A stretch of 33,660 nt of DNA, from positions 1-33,660 of the forward strand of contig JAAZPN010000322.1 of assembly GCA_012797215.1 (NCBI GenBank). The letters are read 5' to 3'. Source of the DNA: Chloroflexota bacterium (GTDB taxonomy: Bacteria > Chloroflexota > Anaerolineae > Anaerolineales > Anaerolineaceae). A program made the translations under genes and the position numbers. The notes below the pieces were generated by a model. The model did not search any database. It saw only the letters and a program-made list of their open reading frames with translations, and was not told where the DNA came from. Below are positions 25,901 to 33,262 of the stretch, piece by piece (position 1 is the first letter of the stretch; every line of letters begins with the position of its first letter).

Positions 25901-26488
25901 AAACCGCAGGGCGTATATGGTTATTGGCCGACCTTAGCGGATGGCAGCGCTCTGGTGATTTACGACCCCCTGACGCTGCAGGACTCTCAACCAAAGGAAT
26001 TGATGCGCTTTGAGTTTCCGCGCCAAGTTGGCGGGGAGGAACTCTGCCTGGCGGATTACTTCTTGCCGGTGGGTTCCGATCACTTTGACGCTGTCGCTTT
26101 TCAGGTTGTCACCGTTGGGGATGCCGCTGCGCAGCGTTTTGCCGAGCTTGAGGCTTCCCAGTCTTACTCCGAAGCGTATTTCACGCATGGGCTCGCGGTA
26201 CAGATGGCTGAGGCCGCGGCGGACTACTTGCACGCGCATATTCGCCGGGAGCTGGGCTTGAAAGCGAACCAGGGCCTGCGCTACTCCTGGGGGTACCCAG
26301 CCATTCCCGAGCTTTCTGACCACAGTAAGGTGTTTAGGCTTTTGCCAGCGGAGGAAGCCCTGGGAATGCAGCTCACATCGGCCTTCCAACTTGTGCCAGA
26401 GCAGTCCACGGCGGCAATTATTGTGCACCATCCCCTGGCTAAATACTTCAACATTGGCGTGAACAGGGTGGAACAACTGCTCGGTTAG
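22961..26488 (+). CDS. metH: Cobalamin-dependent methionine synthase
   Basis: 1175 residues. The ATG at 22961 has GAGGTG upstream. It transfers the methyl group of 5-methyl-tetrahydrofolate to homocysteine through cobalamin. Domains run in the usual order. The homocysteine domain (about 15-320) has zinc ligands C239, C305 and C306 in LNCSTGPEH and GGCCGT. The folate domain (about 345-610) opens with LIGERLNAQGS. The B12 cap (about 640-735) is followed by the B12 domain (about 740-880), with the cobalt ligand H752 in GDVHDIGKN. The AdoMet reactivation domain (about 900-1175) has RYSWGYPAIPELSDH. It is slightly shorter than E. coli MetH (1227). Expression is controlled by the upstream SAM-I riboswitch, consistent with its role. 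No metF is adjacent. Confidence 0.98.
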   Translation: MSLDISGITRKTAYLDALKERVLVFDGAMGTTLQTMNLTEADFGGKHLVGCNDCLVLSSPETIAKVHAAFLDAGADVIETDTFRANRLTLADYGLENKTLELNTAAARLARRVADGFSTPAKPRFVAGSIGPSGKLISTNDPQMSDISYDALADIFREQALGLIQGGADLLLLETQQDILEVKAAIEGIHRAFVEAGAILPIQAQVTLDVNGKMLLGTDITAALAILEGMGVNVIGLNCSTGPEHMRASVQYLSEHATLPISCIPNAGLPMNVNGEAVYPQQPEPFAEMLAQYVREYGVRVVGGCCGTRPEHIRKLAEKIPAEVPPLPQREPKALLASPVQAVPIEQEPVPFLIGERLNAQGSRAFKKLLLAEDYDGMLQIARDQLETGAHGLDISVAVTERSDEALLMEKLVKRLSLETPVPLIIDTTEPDVVEAALRTAPGRCLINSTNLEAGTEKPRRVFALAKKYSAAVLALTIDEQGMAKTAERKLEVAQRIYALAVNECGLKAQDLVFDDLTFTLATGEDIYRQSAIETLRGLTLIKQTLPGVHTSLGVSNVSFGLSPASRKVVNSVFLHHAIQAGLDMAIVNPAQIRPYGEIPPQERELAEALIFNRHENALPDLIAYFDANPEAAAESKEKSSPLEGLTPAERLTQRIIRRLKAGVEDDIEAVLAERPDAPKAQTAVEILNEVLLPAMKEVGDRFGSGELILPFVLQSAEVMKKAVAHLENYLEKKAGESKGKLVLATVYGDVHDIGKNLVKTIVSNNGFEVVDLGKQVPAETIIQAALEHHATAIGLSALLVSTSKQMPLIVNELHRRKLNIPVLIGGAAINPRFGWRIFKCDDGEYYAPGVFYCKDAFEGLAVMDALTDPQRHQAILEDLRRKAEHEYAAAQIRPERTAQRGGSPSIPPADVIPKIEQWGVRVVKSMPLQLVAKHLNLNELYRLSWGAKNAHGAEWKRLQAEFDTRREAMLRDAEKQGWLKPQGVYGYWPTLADGSALVIYDPLTLQDSQPKELMRFEFPRQVGGEELCLADYFLPVGSDHFDAVAFQVVTVGDAAAQRFAELEASQSYSEAYFTHGLAVQMAEAAADYLHAHIRRELGLKANQGLRYSWGYPAIPELSDHSKVFRLLPAEEALGMQLTSAFQLVPEQSTAAIIVHHPLAKYFNIGVNRVEQLLG

Positions 26489-26555
26489 GCGCTTGGTATG
26501 CCGTTCTGAAGCTGTCCAGCTGAGTACAATCCCGGAATGGTGCGATTTCCTGGGG

Positions 26556-26561
26556 TACAAT
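26556..26561 (+). promoter_or_regulatory. Candidate -10 element for the DUF3048 gene
   Basis: TACAAT lies 26 bases before the ATG at 26587. Another TACAAT is at 26525-26530. No clear -35 is seen, so this is weak. It would allow the downstream genes to be expressed independently of the metH riboswitch. Confidence 0.35.
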
Positions 26562-26586
26562 TGGCTGGGCGAAAGAAGGTGACCCT

Positions 26587-27777
26587 ATGAAGGTTAAGAA
26601 ATTAACATTTTTTAGTCTGTTGTTGGCAGCAGTTGTGCTTATTTCTGGCTGCACGCAGCCCGCGCCGCGCGAGCTTTCGGACCTGGAAGAAACCGCGGTA
26701 GTGCAGACTCTGACTGCCATGGCGCCGACCCTGCCTCCTCCCACAGAGACGCCCACACCCACCGCCACCAGTACACCCACTCCGACGCCTACAAAGGTCA
26801 CCTCTATTGGTCCGGACAATTTTCCAGCGGATGTGAATCCTCTGACTGGCCTGCAAATTGAAAACCCAAGCCTGCTGGACCGCCGGCCGGTAATTGTTAA
26901 GGTCGCCAATTATCCAGCGGTAGGTCGACCGCATGCCGGGCTTTCATATGCCGATATCGTCTGGGAATACTATATTGGTGAAGGCTCCAACCGCTTTGCC
27001 GCGTTGTTTTACGGTCAGGACGGCTCAAAAATCGGACCTGTCCGCTCTGGCAGACTGGTTGACCCCGAACTGGCGCGCATGTACCAGGCAGTCCTGGCAT
27101 TTAGCGGCGCCAACCAAGAAAACGTGCTGCCAAGAATCTACGATTTGCTGGGCAACCGCATCCTGACGGAGGGTAACTGCCCGGGGATATGTCGGGATGA
27201 CTACACCGTGGTGGGGGTATTCGCCAACAGCGCTGACGTCACTGCTCAGATGGGAGCGCGCGGCGTCACCCAAAGCAAGCCCGACCTTACCGGCATGTTG
27301 TTTGATACCAAACTGCCCGCGGGCGGGCAAAAAGCCGAAAAGGCCACGCTGTTTTACAACTTTTTGGATAAGGGCGATTGGATTTACGATGAAACCAGCG
27401 GTAAATACCTGCGCTGGATAGAAAACGCAAACAACTACGAGCAGATGATTCCCTTGGTTGACAGGCTGAACAACCAGCAGTTGGCTTTTTCAAATGTGAT
27501 AATGGCCTACGCGACCTACACCGAATACAGCAGCGTGCTGCACGATATCGCGGTGTGGGATAACGCCAGCGGCATGCGAGCGATTGTATTCCGCGATGGA
27601 CAAGCCTACGAAGTGACCTGGAAGGCCACCAGCCAGGAGAAGCCCATCCAATTTTTTGACGCGCAGGGAAATCTCTTCCCCCTTAAACCGGGAAATACCT
27701 GGATTAATCTGGTAGGTTCCAACACCAATCTGGAAGTTACGAATTCTGAGTGGTTCTTTACTTTTCGGATGCCTTAG
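26587..27777 (+). CDS. DUF3048 (YerB-like) lipoprotein
   Basis: 396 residues. It has a lipoprotein signal (LLLAAVVLISGC) and a Thr/Pro-rich linker (TPTPTATSTPTPTPT, about 54-70). The DUF3048 N-terminal domain starts at NPLTGL and reads RPVIVKVANYPAVGRPHAGLS, then ADIVWEYYIGEGSNRF and KIGPVRSGRLVDPEL. The C-terminal domain (about 270-396) includes the FSNVIMAYATY segment. The family resembles B. subtilis YerB, a lipoprotein of unknown biochemical function. It starts 98 bases after metH behind AAGGTG. The phosphoesterase gene follows after 4 bases, so the two form an operon. Confidence 0.92.
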   Translation: MKVKKLTFFSLLLAAVVLISGCTQPAPRELSDLEETAVVQTLTAMAPTLPPPTETPTPTATSTPTPTPTKVTSIGPDNFPADVNPLTGLQIENPSLLDRRPVIVKVANYPAVGRPHAGLSYADIVWEYYIGEGSNRFAALFYGQDGSKIGPVRSGRLVDPELARMYQAVLAFSGANQENVLPRIYDLLGNRILTEGNCPGICRDDYTVVGVFANSADVTAQMGARGVTQSKPDLTGMLFDTKLPAGGQKAEKATLFYNFLDKGDWIYDETSGKYLRWIENANNYEQMIPLVDRLNNQQLAFSNVIMAYATYTEYSSVLHDIAVWDNASGMRAIVFRDGQAYEVTWKATSQEKPIQFFDAQGNLFPLKPGNTWINLVGSNTNLEVTNSEWFFTFRMP

Positions 27778-27781
27778 GCGT

Positions 27782-28507
27782 ATGCGCACCCTGGTAATCT
27801 CTGATATTCACTCCAATTCTGATGCCCTAAAAGCAGTCATTTCTGATGCGGTGGTATTTGACCGTGTTTGGTGCCTGGGGGATGTGGTTGGCTATGGACC
27901 CGACCCCAATGAATGCATTCAGATACTTAAATCTCTGCCAAGGTTAGTGTGCATCCTCGGGAACCATGACGCGGCGGTGATGGGTTTTATTGAACTGTCA
28001 GCTTTCAATAACGAAGCGAGCGCGGCCATCATGATTCAGGAGCGCATGTTAAGCCAGGAATCCCGGGAATTTTTGGAACTCCTGGAGGTTCAGCGCGTGG
28101 AAGACGGCATCACCTTAGCCCACGGCAGTCCACGCAATCCCATTTGGGAGTATGTGATGAACGCCCGAACAGCCAAAGAAAACTTTTCGGCTTTTGATAC
28201 CCAGGTTTGCCTGATTGGACACTCCCATATTCCAGTCATCTTCATTGATGACCACTCCAAACACCCCGGCATCCTGCTGCCGTCTTCGGGGGATATGTGG
28301 CGCTCCGAGAAGCGTTTTTTGCTCAATCCCGGTTCGGTTGGTCAACCGCGCGACCGGAACCCGCTGGCTTCTTACGTTATCTGGGACGATGAGGAAGAGA
28401 TTTATAGCTACCACCGCGTTGCGTACGATTTTCGACCGGTTCAGGAGCGCATCCTTTCGCTAGGGATCCCCTCCAGGCATGCCTACCGCCTGGCTGAAGG
28501 AATTTAG
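27782..28507 (+). CDS. Calcineurin-like metallophosphoesterase (YfcE/MJ0936-like)
   Basis: 241 residues. The metal-binding motifs are complete: SDIHSN at the N-terminus, GDVVGYGPDP, LGNHD, the histidine in LAHGSP and GHSHIP. YGPDPNEC after the GD motif is typical of the YfcE/MJ0936 group of cytoplasmic phosphodiesterases/phosphatases. The natural substrate is unknown. It starts 4 bases after the DUF3048 stop and is probably translationally coupled to it. Confidence 0.93.
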   Translation: MRTLVISDIHSNSDALKAVISDAVVFDRVWCLGDVVGYGPDPNECIQILKSLPRLVCILGNHDAAVMGFIELSAFNNEASAAIMIQERMLSQESREFLELLEVQRVEDGITLAHGSPRNPIWEYVMNARTAKENFSAFDTQVCLIGHSHIPVIFIDDHSKHPGILLPSSGDMWRSEKRFLLNPGSVGQPRDRNPLASYVIWDDEEEIYSYHRVAYDFRPVQERILSLGIPSRHAYRLAEGI

Positions 28508-28580
28508 TACCATTATCCTGGAACATTTTCCCGCGTCCTGCGTCTTAAGCTTAGAGTTCGTAACGAATAGGAGACTTGAA

Positions 28581-29504
28581 ATGAAGAAGCGTTGGATATT
28601 CCTCAGTATTATTCTAATCCTTGCTCTTAGCGCCTGCGCCAGCCGCTCTGTTGAGCAAAGTGCCGAGATGCCGGCTTACGCGCCGGTTGTTGAAGAGAGC
28701 AAAGACGCATACGAAAGCGCTGGAAGCGCAGGTGACCAGTCCGCGCGGGAGTCCGTGGAGCGCTTGGTTATCAAGCAAGCTTACATGCGCGTATCTGTCG
28801 GGGACCCAACTGTTGCCATGCGGGCTGTTATGACCATGGCGGAGGGAATGGGGGGGTATGTCGTGACCTCTAACCAATGGAATTCCGTAGACAGCAGCGG
28901 CAAGGAATACGCGCAAACGTCCGTCACCATTCGGGTTCCATCTGAACGGTTGGATGAGGCGATGCAGAAAATTCGCGAGATGGCTGCTGACCCAAAGAGC
29001 GGCGTGCTTTCTGAGAGCGTAAGCGGGCAGGATGTCACTTCTGATTACGTCGATTCACAATCCCGTCTGCGCAACCTGGAAGCGGCTGAACAGCAGCTGG
29101 TGAAATTGCTGGAAAGCGCCAGTGATTTGCAGTACACGCTTGATATCTTCCGGGAGCTGACCAGCATTCGCAGCGAGATCGAAGTTCTGAAGGGTCACAT
29201 CAAGTACCTGGAGGAGTCCGCCGCGCTTTCATCCGTCAGCGTGGAATTCGTTGCCGAGGCATCGCTGCAGCCCATTCAAATTGGCCCGTGGAAGCCCTCG
29301 GGTGAGGCAAAGAAAGCCGTGCAGGCTCTCATCCGCACCGCGCAAAAAGTCGGAACTGGTTTGATTTGGTTCGCGATAACCTGGGTTCCCTTCCTTCTGC
29401 CGATCGCCTTAATCGTGTACTTGATTGTCAGGTCGGGTAAGAAGCGCAAAGCGGCGCGCAAAGCGGCCGCCGAGCTTAAAATCCAGGCAGAACCTAAAGA
29501 ATAA
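28581..29504 (+). CDS. DUF4349 lipoprotein with C-terminal membrane helix
   Basis: 307 residues. The ATG at 28581 is preferred over upstream starts because AGGAG lies 7 bases before it and it opens straight into a lipoprotein signal (IILILALSAC). The DUF4349 domain (about 55-240) contains RLVIKQAYMRVSVGDPT, EGMGGYVVTSNQW, VTIRVPSERLDEAM and a coiled-coil segment (SRLRNLEAAEQQL...EVLKGHIKYLEE). A predicted membrane helix (about 262-288) and a basic cytoplasmic tail (SGKKRKAARKAAAE) follow. The mature protein would therefore be anchored at both ends, an arrangement common in this family. Function is unknown. It is the last gene before a strong terminator. Confidence 0.92.
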   Translation: MKKRWIFLSIILILALSACASRSVEQSAEMPAYAPVVEESKDAYESAGSAGDQSARESVERLVIKQAYMRVSVGDPTVAMRAVMTMAEGMGGYVVTSNQWNSVDSSGKEYAQTSVTIRVPSERLDEAMQKIREMAADPKSGVLSESVSGQDVTSDYVDSQSRLRNLEAAEQQLVKLLESASDLQYTLDIFRELTSIRSEIEVLKGHIKYLEESAALSSVSVEFVAEASLQPIQIGPWKPSGEAKKAVQALIRTAQKVGTGLIWFAITWVPFLLPIALIVYLIVRSGKKRKAARKAAAELKIQAEPKE

Positions 29505-29527
29505 TCTGCCTGCCTTGAAAAGGATAG

Positions 29528-29563
29528 AAAGAGGCCGTCTTGTTTAGGCGGCCTCTTTTTTTG
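29528..29563 (+). terminator. Rho-independent terminator after the DUF4349 gene
   Basis: A perfect 10-bp stem (AAAGAGGCCG/CGGCCTCTTT) with an 11-base loop is followed by further T residues (to 29562). Confidence 0.9.
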
Positions 29564-29623
29564 TTAGTCTGCTCCCTTAATTATCTTTACCCACCGATAA
29601 GCGCAATTTGCAGTTCGCGATAG

Positions 29624-30256
29624 TTATTCAGCGTTCCAGCTATCCAACAAGGTTTGGAATGGTATAGGACCTTCGCGCAGCAGTTTTGGCTGGCTGCCGA
29701 GGCAGTCGATGATGGTGGAGCCGGCGCTCCCGCGCAGTTTTCCGCCGTCCAGGATTAAATCCACTCTGCCATCCAGCTGCGCGCGGACTTCTTCGGCGTT
29801 CTGTGGATTTTCCCGGTCGGAGATATTGGCTGACGTGACCGCCAGAGCGCCAGCCGCCACCAGCAAGCTGCGCGCGAAGGATTGGTCGGGCATGCGCACG
29901 GCAAGGCCGGGGTAAGGCGTGAGCTCCCTTGGAAGCAAAGGGTTCTTGGGTAAAACCAGCGTGAGCGGTCCTGGCCAATAACGCGCTATCAGCCGCGCGG
30001 CCTGTATTGGCACGCTCTCGACGAACATATGAAGCTGGCTAATCTCGCCAATCAGGACAGGCAGCGCCTTCATAGCCGGCCTGTTCTTGGCGGTGTAAAT
30101 CGCGGTCAGCGCTGCAGGGTTGTCAGGGTCGCAGCCCAGTCCGTAGAGCGTATCAGTCGGAAAAACAATCAATCGGCCAGCCCGCAGAGTTTCCAGAGCG
30201 AGGTTTAACGCGCTTGGGTCGTTCGTTGAGATGATGCGTGTAGTTAATGCGCCCAT
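29624..30256 (-). CDS. tsaC: L-threonylcarbamoyladenylate synthase (Sua5/YrdC family)
   Basis: 210 residues, the YrdC-like domain without the long Sua5 C-terminal extension. It makes threonylcarbamoyl-AMP from threonine, bicarbonate and ATP, the first step of t6A formation. Signatures are FPTDTLYGLGCD, KNRP with the following KALPVLIG, YWPGPLTLVL, the AVRMPDQ segment and VTSANISD. The ATG at 30256 begins 3 bases after the prmC stop, in the common prfA-prmC-tsaC order. It supplies the substrate for the TsaD encoded at 18653-19687. Confidence 0.96.
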   Translation of the reverse strand: MGALTTRIISTNDPSALNLALETLRAGRLIVFPTDTLYGLGCDPDNPAALTAIYTAKNRPAMKALPVLIGEISQLHMFVESVPIQAARLIARYWPGPLTLVLPKNPLLPRELTPYPGLAVRMPDQSFARSLLVAAGALAVTSANISDRENPQNAEEVRAQLDGRVDLILDGGKLRGSAGSTIIDCLGSQPKLLREGPIPFQTLLDSWNAE

Positions 30257-30259
30257 AGC

Positions 30260-31117
30260 TTAATCCAATTGTACCCGCACCAATCGGTCGTGGTCACTAA
30301 GGTCCTTCAGCAGCTCAATGTGAGCATTTGGCAGGTTTTCACGCGCGAGTGCGATTGTTTCTGCGCCCAGACCTGCTTCTGTTTCCGCAAGGACCAGACC
30401 GTGGGGGTTCAGATGCCTGGGCACTTGCTCGAAAAAGCGGCGCAGCAGGCGCAGCCCATCCAGTCCGCCGTCTAACGCGATTTTGGGCTCGTAGGCGATG
30501 CTATTGACTGCGTTCAGCGCGGAACTTGGAATGTAGGGCAGGTTGGCGCAAATAAGGTCGAAGCCTGAGAGAGATTCTGGAATTAAGTTCTCTTGCAAAA
30601 ACGTAATACGCTCACAAACCTGGTGTTCGCGAGCATTGGTTGCCGCGATTGCTAGTGCCTCCGCGGAGATGTCCGTGGCAGTAAGCTGAAGATGCGGGGC
30701 TTTTTTCGCGAAGGTGATCGCAATGCATCCGGAGCCAGTCCCAACATCAAGCGCTTGAACGGGACCATACCTGCGGCTCAGCCATGCCAGCGCCTCATCA
30801 ATCAGCAGCTCAGTTTCGGGTCGCGGGATGAGCACAGCGGGAGAAACCCGAAAATTGAGCCCGTAAAATTCTTGACTTCCTGTCAGATAAGCCAACGGCT
30901 CACCTTGAGCAAAGCGCTGCACCAGCTGGGCAAAGACTGCGGCTTGTTGTGCGTTCAAGCATGCTTCGGGATGCGCCAATACCCAGGTTTTTGGAGCTTT
31001 CAGTACAAAAGCGAGCAATACCAGAATGCTTATGTGGGCATCGGGTACTGCGGGGGACAGCTCTCGTAAAATTGCTTGCTGGAGTTCGGCCAGACTTACA
31101 TCAGTCGGGAGTCTCAT
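30260..31117 (-). CDS. prmC: Peptide chain release factor N5-glutamine methyltransferase
   Basis: 285 residues from the ATG at 31117, which overlaps the end of prfA by 17 bases; an earlier TTG at 31162 lacks support. PrmC methylates the GGQ glutamine of release factors with SAM. An N-terminal helical domain (about 1-80) precedes the methyltransferase fold, with IPRPETELLIDEAL, DVGTGSGCIAITFA as the SAM-binding loop, and N192-L-P-Y195 in place of the usual NPPY. The substitution keeps the Asn, the third-position Pro and Tyr. The neighbouring prfA encodes its substrate. Confidence 0.96.
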   Translation of the reverse strand: MRLPTDVSLAELQQAILRELSPAVPDAHISILVLLAFVLKAPKTWVLAHPEACLNAQQAAVFAQLVQRFAQGEPLAYLTGSQEFYGLNFRVSPAVLIPRPETELLIDEALAWLSRRYGPVQALDVGTGSGCIAITFAKKAPHLQLTATDISAEALAIAATNAREHQVCERITFLQENLIPESLSGFDLICANLPYIPSSALNAVNSIAYEPKIALDGGLDGLRLLRRFFEQVPRHLNPHGLVLAETEAGLGAETIALARENLPNAHIELLKDLSDHDRLVRVQLD

Positions 31118-32183
31118 AGTTTGCCAGGCGGTTCGCCTCGTCGGCAACCTGCAGCTCTTCAATGAAGGTATCCAATTCAGTTCCGCTCATCACGCCAGCC
31201 AGATTGAAGGAGGACACGTTGATGCGGTGGTCTGTCACGCGGGACTGGGGATAATTGTAGGTTCGGATTTTCTCGCTGCGTTCGCCGGTTCCGATTTGGG
31301 AGCGGCGGGTGGCATCCTGTTCGGACTGCCGCTTTTGCTGTTCAATTTCATACAGGCGGGCGCGCAGCACGCCCATCGCGCGCATCCTATTCTGTAATTG
31401 GGAGCGCTCATCCTGACAGGCGACTACGATGCCGGTTGGCAAGTGGGTGATGCGCACCGCGGTCATGTTCTTTTGGACGTTCTGTCCGCCCGCGCCCGCA
31501 GACCGGTAAACGTCCACCTGGATATCGGATTCCGGGATGTCAATTTCAACATCCTCCACTTCTGCCAATACTGCGACAGTTACCGTGGAGGTATGGATCC
31601 GGCCCTGGGATTCTGTTTCGGGCACGCGCTGGACGCGGTGGACGCCGGATTCAAATTTCAGGCGGGAATATGCGCCTTTTCCTTTGACAGCAAAAGTTAC
31701 TTCTTTATATCCGCCGATGCCAATTTCGTTGGCAGACAGAATTTCTGTCTTATAGTGGTGCAGGTCGGCGTAGCGCAGGTACATACGCAGCAGGTCTGAC
31801 GCAAAGAGAGCGGCTTCGTCACCGCCAGTACCGGCGCGAATTTCGACAATCACGTTGCGGTTATCGCGCGGGTCTTTTGGGACCAGGAGAGCGCGCAGCT
31901 CTGCCTGAACTGAATCCATTTGCTCGGAGAGTTCCTGCAGTTCCAGTTCTGCCAGCTCGCGCATTTCCCCTTCCGTCGAGCCCAGCAGAAATTTCGTTTC
32001 CTCTAGCTGGGATTGGGCAGTCTGGTACTGCTTCGCCAGATTGACTACCGGTTCAAGCTCCGCGCGTTCCTTGGAAAGTTCCGCCACTAATTGGTAGTCC
32101 ATGCCGGCTTCCGCCAGATTCTGTTCGAGCTCTTCGAAGTGCTCGAGGATATTCTTGAGTTTTTCTTCCAGTTGTGTTTCCAT
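31101..32183 (-). CDS. prfA: Peptide chain release factor 1
   Basis: 360 residues from the ATG at 32183; the upstream extension of the frame is not used. RF1 reads UAA and UAG. The codon-recognition motif PxT appears as P-E-T in QRVPETESQGRIHTS, which separates it from RF2 (SPF). The catalytic loop is GAGGQNVQK with Gln at 234 (GGQ 232-234), the methylation target of PrmC. A coiled-coil N-terminal domain (about 1-95) is typical. It heads the prfA-prmC-tsaC operon. TATAAT at 32204-32199 is 15 bases before the ATG and there is no clear ribosome site, so the leader is very short. Confidence 0.98.
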   Translation of the reverse strand: METQLEEKLKNILEHFEELEQNLAEAGMDYQLVAELSKERAELEPVVNLAKQYQTAQSQLEETKFLLGSTEGEMRELAELELQELSEQMDSVQAELRALLVPKDPRDNRNVIVEIRAGTGGDEAALFASDLLRMYLRYADLHHYKTEILSANEIGIGGYKEVTFAVKGKGAYSRLKFESGVHRVQRVPETESQGRIHTSTVTVAVLAEVEDVEIDIPESDIQVDVYRSAGAGGQNVQKNMTAVRITHLPTGIVVACQDERSQLQNRMRAMGVLRARLYEIEQQKRQSEQDATRRSQIGTGERSEKIRTYNYPQSRVTDHRINVSSFNLAGVMSGTELDTFIEELQVADEANRLANYETPD

Positions 32184-32198
32184 TTTAATCGCCGCAAG

Positions 32199-32204
32199 AT
32201 TATA
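32199..32204 (-). promoter_or_regulatory. -10 element of the prfA operon
   Basis: A perfect TATAAT on the minus strand, 15 bases upstream of the prfA ATG. The -35 region is not clear. Confidence 0.55.
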
Positions 32205-32341
32205 CCACTTGCCGGGAAGAAAATACACGCGCATTTGAAGTGGTCATGACTGACTTGAGGGTAACACGCTTGGGGTTCATCGAGCTGCCGATTGCCTGAA
32301 GCGTTGGCCATATGTCAAAAGACTGATAAGAGTGACAAATA

Positions 32342-32350
32342 TGTGATAAT
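32342..32350 (+). promoter_or_regulatory. Extended -10 element of the histidine-phosphatase gene
   Basis: TGTGATAAT has the extended -10 form (TGn plus GATAAT at 32345-32350). It lies 29 bases before the ATG at 32380 and diverges from the prfA promoter. Confidence 0.5.
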
Positions 32351-32379
32351 CTTGGATAAATACAAAGACGGGATGGGAT

Positions 32380-33129
32380 ATGGAACTGTACTTTATCCGG
32401 CACGGACAATCTGAAAACAACGCCCTTTATGATGAAGAGGAATATGACTGGGGAAATCGTCGGTCTGATCCCAAACTCACCGATATCGGTTATCAACAAG
32501 CTGGGCTGGCTGCAGATTTCTTCGCGCGCGCGTCAGCTAATACCCCTATCAACCGTAAAGGTTTTCAGAACCGGGCTGAAAACGGCCTGACGCATCTTTA
32601 TTGCAGCTTGATGGAACGGGCTGTCCAGACTGGGACGGTCCTTTCCCAAAGGCTCAGTCTTCCCCTGCTGGGCGTTCCGGACCTGCACGAAGTGGGCGGA
32701 ATTTACTTTGAGGAGCTGATTGAAGGCGTCAGCAGCATTCGCGTCGAACATGGGCTGACCCCGCGATACCTGCGCGATAATTATCCAAACCTGAGTCTCC
32801 TGGAGCCAATCCCCGAGCAGGGCTGGTGGCCTGGTGGACGGGAAGAACGCGCGGCGCGCATACCGCGTGCTGTGCGCATGCTGGACTTGTTGTTTGCCAG
32901 GCACGGAAATACGGAAGACCGGGTGGGCGTGATTACTCACGGCGGCTTCTTTGCCTGCTTCTTTCGGGCTATCTTCAATCTGGATTTGGAAGAGCCGAAT
33001 CAGCAGCGTCTTCCTTATCAGATTGAGCTTAACAATTGCGGAATCACGCGTTTCTCCATTCAGCAAGCGCGCTATCTTCTGGTTTACCATAACCGCACGG
33101 ATTTTCTTCCAGACAAGCTGGTCACGTAG
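32380..33129 (+). CDS. Histidine phosphatase (phosphoglycerate mutase-like) family protein
   Basis: 249 residues. The catalytic motif is at the very N-terminus (FIRHGQSENN, H8 being the phosphorylated residue). The second site is YCSLMERAVQT, and the distal catalytic pair is VITHGGFF. A family-specific insert lies around 25-70 (EEEYDWGNRRSDPKLTDIGY...), and FEELIEG carries the usual acid/base region. Members act as phosphatases or mutases on small phospho-metabolites in the cytoplasm; the substrate is not identifiable from sequence. GGGAT upstream is a modest ribosome site. It is monocistronic, followed by an extended -10 promoter for the next gene. Confidence 0.9.
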   Translation: MELYFIRHGQSENNALYDEEEYDWGNRRSDPKLTDIGYQQAGLAADFFARASANTPINRKGFQNRAENGLTHLYCSLMERAVQTGTVLSQRLSLPLLGVPDLHEVGGIYFEELIEGVSSIRVEHGLTPRYLRDNYPNLSLLEPIPEQGWWPGGREERAARIPRAVRMLDLLFARHGNTEDRVGVITHGGFFACFFRAIFNLDLEEPNQQRLPYQIELNNCGITRFSIQQARYLLVYHNRTDFLPDKLVT

Positions 33130-33183
33130 TTGCAACGCAAACAAATGCTGTAAATCAGCAATCGCAACCAAGACTCCGATTTC

Positions 33184-33192
33184 TGATAGAAT
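33184..33192 (+). promoter_or_regulatory. Extended -10 element of the CNNM/CorC-like gene
   Basis: TGATAGAAT (TGn followed by TAGAAT) lies about 70 bases upstream of the ATG at 33263. The extended -10 could compensate for the lack of a -35. Confidence 0.45.
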
Positions 33193-33262
33193 AGCGGCAG
33201 TTTCCCCGGGGCAGAAACACCCAAAGTGACCCCAAATTTTCGCCTCGGGGGAAGGAATTGAA

